From the NCBI GenBank assembly GCA_955652155.1, contig CATPAT010000147.1:1-10375 (forward strand): a DNA stretch of 10,375 nt, written 5' to 3'. The stretch's first letter is position 1, and each line of letters opens with the position of its first letter. Position numbers and translations under genes: made by a program. Positions 6,708-10,375 of this stretch are shown piece after piece. The notes beneath the pieces are model-generated. The model ran no database searches and was not told where the DNA came from. It saw only the letters and a program-made list of their open reading frames with translations. Origin of the DNA: an uncultured Chthoniobacterales bacterium (GTDB lineage Bacteria; Verrucomicrobiota; Verrucomicrobiia; Chthoniobacterales; UBA10450).

Positions 6708-7751
6708 ATGAAGCAACATGGCGAGCGCCATGAGTTTGCGAGCGACAATACTGCCGCGATTTGCCCAGAGGCAATGAAGGCGCTCGAAAACGCAAATGTA
6801 AACGGGGCGCCATCCTATGGGGAGGATCGCTGGACCGCGCGCGTTTGCGACCGCATTCGTGAACTATTTGAGGCCGATTGCGATGTTTATTTGGTTTTCA
6901 ACGGCACGGCAGCAAACGCGCTTGCGCTGGCACAACTGTGTCAATCATTCCAAAGCGTTGTCTGTCATGAATACTCTCATATCCAAACTGACGAGTGCGG
7001 CGCGCCCGAATTTTTCACCAAGGGATCGAAGCTGCTTCTGATTGGTGGCGCGAACGGCAAGATCGACATCGGCGAGGCCGAAGCGGTCATCGCACGCCAG
7101 AACGAGCTACATTCGCACAAGCCGTACGTGATCAGCATCACTCAATCGACCGAACTCGGCACGGCTTACACGCGCGACGAGATTGCGGCGATCAGTGAAT
7201 TTGCGCGCGGTCGCCGCCTGTTCCTCCACATGGACGGCGCGCGTTTTGCCAATGCGGTTGCGGCGCTCAATTGTCCCCCGAAAGCGATCACATGGGAAGC
7301 CGGCGTGCATGTTCTCTGCTTGGGCGGGACAAAAAATGGCCTCGCTGCCGGCGAGCTTGTGATTTTCTTCAAAAAAGAGCTTTCAAGCGAATTTGATTAC
7401 CGGCTCAAACAAGCCGGGCAACTCGGCTCGAAAATGCGTTTTCTGGCCGCGCCGTGGCTCGCGCTTTTGACGGATGATGTTTGGTTGCGAAACGCGCAGC
7501 ACGCCAACCGTATCGCCCACCAGCTCGCGAATCGCCTGCAAACCGAGGCAAAGATCGACATTGTCTTTCCGGTCGAAGCGAACGCCGTGTTCGTGCGAAT
7601 GAATGACCAAATCATGCGCGATCTCCACCTGCGCGGCTGGCGTTTTTACAAATTCATTGAACCCGATGTTTACCGCCTGATGTGTTCATGGTCGGTGACT
7701 GACCAGGACATCTCCGATTTCATCTCGGATGTTGCTACGTTAAATCATTGA
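6708..7751 (+). CDS. ltaE: Low-specificity L-threonine aldolase (PLP-dependent)
   Basis: Cleaves L-threonine and L-allo-threonine to glycine and acetaldehyde, a cytoplasmic fold-type I PLP enzyme of the beta-eliminating lyase family. The 347-residue product begins with FASDNTAAICPEAM (residues 10-23), then has the PLP-phosphate loop VFNGTAANALA (63-73), VVCHEYSHIQTDECGAPEFF (85-104, with the ring-stacking histidine region), SITQSTELGT (143-152), HMDGARFANA (174-183, PLP-pyridine Asp and Arg) and LCLGGTKNGLAAGE (203-216), in which Lys209 forms the Schiff base. The C-terminal half has KQAGQLGSKMRFLAAPW (234-250) and a closing RGWRFYKFI block. The whole resembles the Pseudomonas-type LtaE more than the E. 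coli form. The ATG at 6708 is preferred because relatives begin a few residues before FASDN; a TTG at 6672 would add 12 residues. SD is weak. A strong hairpin lies in the leader. Confidence 0.95.
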   Translation: MKQHGERHEFASDNTAAICPEAMKALENANVNGAPSYGEDRWTARVCDRIRELFEADCDVYLVFNGTAANALALAQLCQSFQSVVCHEYSHIQTDECGAPEFFTKGSKLLLIGGANGKIDIGEAEAVIARQNELHSHKPYVISITQSTELGTAYTRDEIAAISEFARGRRLFLHMDGARFANAVAALNCPPKAITWEAGVHVLCLGGTKNGLAAGELVIFFKKELSSEFDYRLKQAGQLGSKMRFLAAPWLALLTDDVWLRNAQHANRIAHQLANRLQTEAKIDIVFPVEANAVFVRMNDQIMRDLHLRGWRFYKFIEPDVYRLMCSWSVTDQDISDFISDVATLNH

Positions 7752-7779
7752 ACGGATAGCAATGACGCGACATCTGTAT

Positions 7780-7783
7780 AGGA
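7780..7783 (+). promoter_or_regulatory. Ribosome binding site of the small lipoprotein
   Basis: AGGA six bases before the ATG at 7790 is a modest SD. It lies within the 38-base gap after the threonine aldolase stop and supports translation from a shared transcript. Confidence 0.5.
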
Positions 7784-7789
7784 ACTAGA

Positions 7790-8302
7790 ATGAATGCCTT
7801 TGCGCGAGCTTTGATCTTTACTGCGCTTTTGCTTGGAGGATGCCGGACGACTCGTGACGTTGCGGTGACTTCGTACCATGTCACCCGCGGTGTCGCAGTC
7901 GGTTCTTATCGTGTCGCTACGGCGCCGGTGCATTACGCCCTAAAGAGACATCGTGATGATTCATCAACCACGACTGAGACGACGTCATCCGATGTCTCCG
8001 ACCCGGGTTATCCCGCATCGGCACCGGAAGTGGCGACGACGCAACCGCAACCGCAGCCTGCAAGGGAAAGGGTTTCACATGTGAGCCGGAACGAGACGGC
8101 GCAAACAAAACCGAGGCGGTCGCCCGCGCCGCGTACTTCTTCTGCGCAGCTTGAATTTCCAACTGCAAAAGCAGTCCCTGACAAGCCGGGCTACGTCGTC
8201 AGCCCATTCGATGCAAGTGGGAGATATGTGGACGTAAGCGGTTATGCGTCGGGCAGCAAAGTGAAGGATCCCTGGACCGATAAGATTTTCATCGTTCCAT
8301 AA
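7790..8302 (+). CDS. Small lipoprotein with disordered middle and conserved C-terminal tail
   Basis: A 170-residue protein of unknown function. MNAFARALIFTALLLGGC is a lipoprotein signal peptide with lipobox LGGC, so Cys18 is the likely acylation site and the protein would be anchored in the cell envelope. Residues 20-50 hold a loose repeat of 'V..S/G.Y.V' (VAVTSYHVTRGVAVGSYRVATAP). The middle (about 56-125) is low-complexity, rich in Ser, Thr, Pro, Gln and Arg, and probably disordered. The last 35 or so residues are clearly ordered: GYVVSPFDASGRYVDVSGY, then GSKVKDPWTDKIFIVP. I recall similar 'vSPydpsGk.iDVsG...GtkVkdP.tgkiF.VP' tails in verrucomicrobial lipoproteins, from memory only. It follows the aldolase by 38 bases and precedes the dsbD-like gene by 90, so co-transcription is plausible. 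No enzymatic motif is visible. Confidence 0.85.
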   Translation: MNAFARALIFTALLLGGCRTTRDVAVTSYHVTRGVAVGSYRVATAPVHYALKRHRDDSSTTTETTSSDVSDPGYPASAPEVATTQPQPQPARERVSHVSRNETAQTKPRRSPAPRTSSAQLEFPTAKAVPDKPGYVVSPFDASGRYVDVSGYASGSKVKDPWTDKIFIVP

Positions 8303-8392
8303 CGTCTGGGAGACTTCTGCGTCGCGAAATCGATTTTCCTAAAGGGCTGGCGTATTGCCGCGAAGTTCCATGAGTGCTACCTAAGTAAGAGA

Positions 8393-10375
8393 ATGAAATC
8401 GGCAGTTCGACTTGTTGCGTACGCGATCGTCTGCCTGTCGATCTTTGCTCTCGCGTCGCAGGGGGAAAGCCAGACTTATGAAGGAAAGCAGCTCGTCAAG
8501 GCAGAGCTGCTGGCCGATACCAACGCAGTGGTCCCGAGCAAGCCATTCACGGTCGGGCTGCTCCTTCGAATGGCTCCCGGCTGGCATACCTACTGGAAAT
8601 TTCCTGGCGACGCCGGAATTCCGACCGAAGTGAAATGGAAATTGCCGCAAGGATGGAAAGTCGGAGAAATCCAGTGGCCAATTCCGCTAAAGACTACCGA
8701 CCCGGGCGATATTCAAACCTACGGGTATCAAGACGAAGTCCTGCTCATGCAGGAAATCACGCCGCCCGCTTCAATTAATGATTCCACGGTGAAATTGACG
8801 GCGGAGGCAAACTGGCTCGTCTGCGAAAAGATTTGCATCCCTGGAAACGCGAGTTTGCAGCTTGAGTTGCGGAGATCGACAACAGGCGTGCCGGCGAATG
8901 CCGAGATATTTGCGCGCTATCGCCGTTTGCTTCCTCGCGATTGGCCCGGAGCCAAAGTTGCGACCGCAAACTGGAAGCGCGCGGGATCTGATCTTCGGCT
9001 GAGCGTGATGAGCGCGACGCTCACAAATTATCCAACTGTAGATTTTTACCCGTTGCCGCGTGGAGACACGGTGGTTGGCCACCCGCAGTCGGAATCTCGC
9101 AGCGGTAACGAAATTGTTTTCCGGGTGCCGCTGGAATCTGCGAGCAAAGATTTATCTTCGATTCAAGGGCTGCTGGTATTTGCTCAGCACGCGGGCGGCA
9201 ACGAGCGGGCGGCCTGGCAAACCTCAGCCTCCGCGATCGCACCGGTCAAATCGACCACGTCCATTCCTGCGCGAGGAATTTTCACTTTTCTTCTGTTCGG
9301 TTTTTTGGGCGGGGTCATTTTGAACTTGATGCCGTGTGTTCTGCCGGTCATCTCGCTCAAAATTTTCGGCTTTATTCAGCACGCTGGGCAAAGCCGTCAG
9401 AAAATTCTGCGGAGCGGGATCGCATTTGCCGGTGGAATTTTTGCCTGGTTCATCGGTCTGGCGTTGTTCCTAATCGTGCTGAAGGCCGCCGGTCGCGAAA
9501 TCACCTGGGGCGGGTTTCAATTTACTAATCCGTATTTTGTCCTCGCGTTGAGCGTCATTGTTCTCGTCTTCGCGCTTAATCTCTTCGGAGTTTTTGAAAT
9601 TTCGCTGCCGCAAAGTGCTACTCGCGGTGTGCTTGGCTGGACCGGCGCACAAGGCGATGTGGGCTCATTCTTTCAAGGAGTGTTCGCGACAGTGCTGGCG
9701 ACGCCATGCACCGCGCCGTTCTTGGGAACAGCACTCGGCTTCGCGTTCACTCAGTCGCCCGCAATCATATTGTCGATCTTTTTCGCGATCGCGGCTGGAA
9801 TGAGCGCGCCCTATTTGCTCCTGTGCGCGCAACCGGCCTGGCTGCGCTTCTTGCCAAAGCCGGGGCCGTGGATGGTGCATGTAAAGCAGTTCATGGGATT
9901 CGTGCTGCTGGCGACGCTGCTCTTTCTTCTTTATGTGCTCGGCGCGCAACGCGGACTCGAGGGAGCGATCTGGGCGAGCTGCTTTTTGCTTTTCGTGAGT
10001 ATCGCCTGCTGGATGAAGGGCAGTTTCATTGTCGCAACGACATCGTTTGTCAGGCGCTCGGTCGTGTTCGTGCTCATGTTCGTGCTCGTAATCGGCAGCG
10101 GCGTTTATTTCATCGGTGGAAAATTTCACTCAGCAAGACTTGCTTCTGCTAATTCCCAACTCCGGGGCGACTGGCAGGCGTTCACATCAGAGCGTTTAAA
10201 AACGGAACTCGAGCAGGGTCATTCCGTGTTTGTCGATTTTACGGCGGCATGGTGTCTCACCTGCAAATTTAACGAGGCGAACGTTCTTGAGAGTGCTGCG
10301 GTGCACGAAGCGTTTCAGCGCCACGGGATCGTCAAATTGAAAGCCGATTGGACCAATGGCGATCCGGTGATTACA
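8393..10375 (+). CDS. DsbD/ScsB-like thiol:disulfide interchange protein (partial, C-terminus beyond the right edge)
   Basis: Membrane reductant carrier that passes electrons from cytoplasmic thioredoxin to periplasmic thiol proteins. The frame is open from ATG 8393 to the edge: 661 residues without a stop. Order: a signal peptide (1 to about 27, MKSAVRLVAYAIVCLSIFAL); a DsbD-alpha-like periplasmic domain (about 30-285) with Cys pair WLVCEKIC (Cys144, Cys148); a CcdA/DsbD-beta membrane core of about eight segments from residue 293, with cysteines in NLMPCVLP (Cys315) and ATPCTAPFLG (Cys439); then a thioredoxin-like domain from about 590 with FTAAWCLTCKFNE (Cys621, Cys624). All three cysteine pairs needed for the relay are present. 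WCLTC and the long N-terminal domain resemble ScsB, the copper-tolerance paralogue, more than E. coli DsbD (WCVAC), so I leave the symbol empty. An ATG with a poor SD (AAGAGA) is the only start that keeps the signal peptide. The missing part is probably about 50-100 residues of the thioredoxin domain. Confidence 0.94.
   Translation, partial: MKSAVRLVAYAIVCLSIFALASQGESQTYEGKQLVKAELLADTNAVVPSKPFTVGLLLRMAPGWHTYWKFPGDAGIPTEVKWKLPQGWKVGEIQWPIPLKTTDPGDIQTYGYQDEVLLMQEITPPASINDSTVKLTAEANWLVCEKICIPGNASLQLELRRSTTGVPANAEIFARYRRLLPRDWPGAKVATANWKRAGSDLRLSVMSATLTNYPTVDFYPLPRGDTVVGHPQSESRSGNEIVFRVPLESASKDLSSIQGLLVFAQHAGGNERAAWQTSASAIAPVKSTTSIPARGIFTFLLFGFLGGVILNLMPCVLPVISLKIFGFIQHAGQSRQKILRSGIAFAGGIFAWFIGLALFLIVLKAAGREITWGGFQFTNPYFVLALSVIVLVFALNLFGVFEISLPQSATRGVLGWTGAQGDVGSFFQGVFATVLATPCTAPFLGTALGFAFTQSPAIILSIFFAIAAGMSAPYLLLCAQPAWLRFLPKPGPWMVHVKQFMGFVLLATLLFLLYVLGAQRGLEGAIWASCFLLFVSIACWMKGSFIVATTSFVRRSVVFVLMFVLVIGSGVYFIGGKFHSARLASANSQLRGDWQAFTSERLKTELEQGHSVFVDFTAAWCLTCKFNEANVLESAAVHEAFQRHGIVKLKADWTNGDPVIT

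Noticed and set aside
10064..10091. Short direct repeat TCGTGTTCGTGCTCATGTTCGTGCTC
   Set aside because: It encodes a Val-Phe-Val-Leu-Met transmembrane helix of the dsbD-like protein; hydrophobic codon reuse explains it.
9665..10129. A minus-strand open frame rich in His, Glu and Arg (HEHEHEH run)
   Set aside because: It is the mirror of Val/Phe/Leu-rich transmembrane codons in the dsbD-like gene; the composition is an artefact of that.
1..10375. CRISPR arrays, insertion sequences, phage or defence genes
   Set aside because: No regularly spaced repeats, transposase or integrase motifs, or nuclease/helicase signatures were seen on either strand.

Overview
The window looks like a chromosomal stretch of a bacterium with moderately high GC. 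The best guess is a soil member of the Verrucomicrobiota. That rests on overall protein style, such as a short PutA, a lipoprotein with WxxGxW repeats, and a small lipoprotein with a conserved 'DVSGY..GSKVKDPWTDKIF' tail. It is an inference, not a proven placement. No phage, transposase, CRISPR array or defence system is visible.

Layout, left to right. (1) The edge holds the N-terminal 85 codons of ribosomal protein L21 (rplU), minus strand. (2) Positions 256-1616 are a zone without intact genes. It holds a PAPS-dependent sulfotransferase pseudogene broken by one frameshift and one in-frame TAA, an unassigned stretch, and a degenerate tRNA-Arg(UCU)-like sequence. (3) rsmI, the 16S rRNA 2'-O-methyltransferase, lies on the minus strand, and a plus-strand lipoprotein with four WxxGxW units diverges from it and ends at a good hairpin terminator. 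(4) A mostly empty stretch contains a tiny single-pass membrane protein. (5) A 1020-residue bifunctional proline dehydrogenase / glutamate semialdehyde dehydrogenase (putA), minus strand, carries a perfect palindrome in its interdomain linker. (6) Divergent from putA are a low-specificity threonine aldolase, a small lipoprotein, and a DsbD/ScsB-like thiol:disulfide interchange protein that runs off the right edge.

Functionally the window mixes translation genes (L21, RsmI), amino-acid catabolism (proline to glutamate; threonine to glycine plus acetaldehyde) and envelope functions (two lipoproteins, one membrane microprotein, a periplasmic disulfide reductant carrier). The three right-hand plus-strand genes are closely spaced (38 and 90 bp gaps) and could be co-transcribed, but nothing in the sequence ties them into one pathway. 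I do not see a convincing undescribed multi-gene system. The most interesting signals are small: the decaying sulfotransferase and tRNA relics, the palindrome embedded in putA coding sequence, and a long hairpin between putA and the threonine aldolase.
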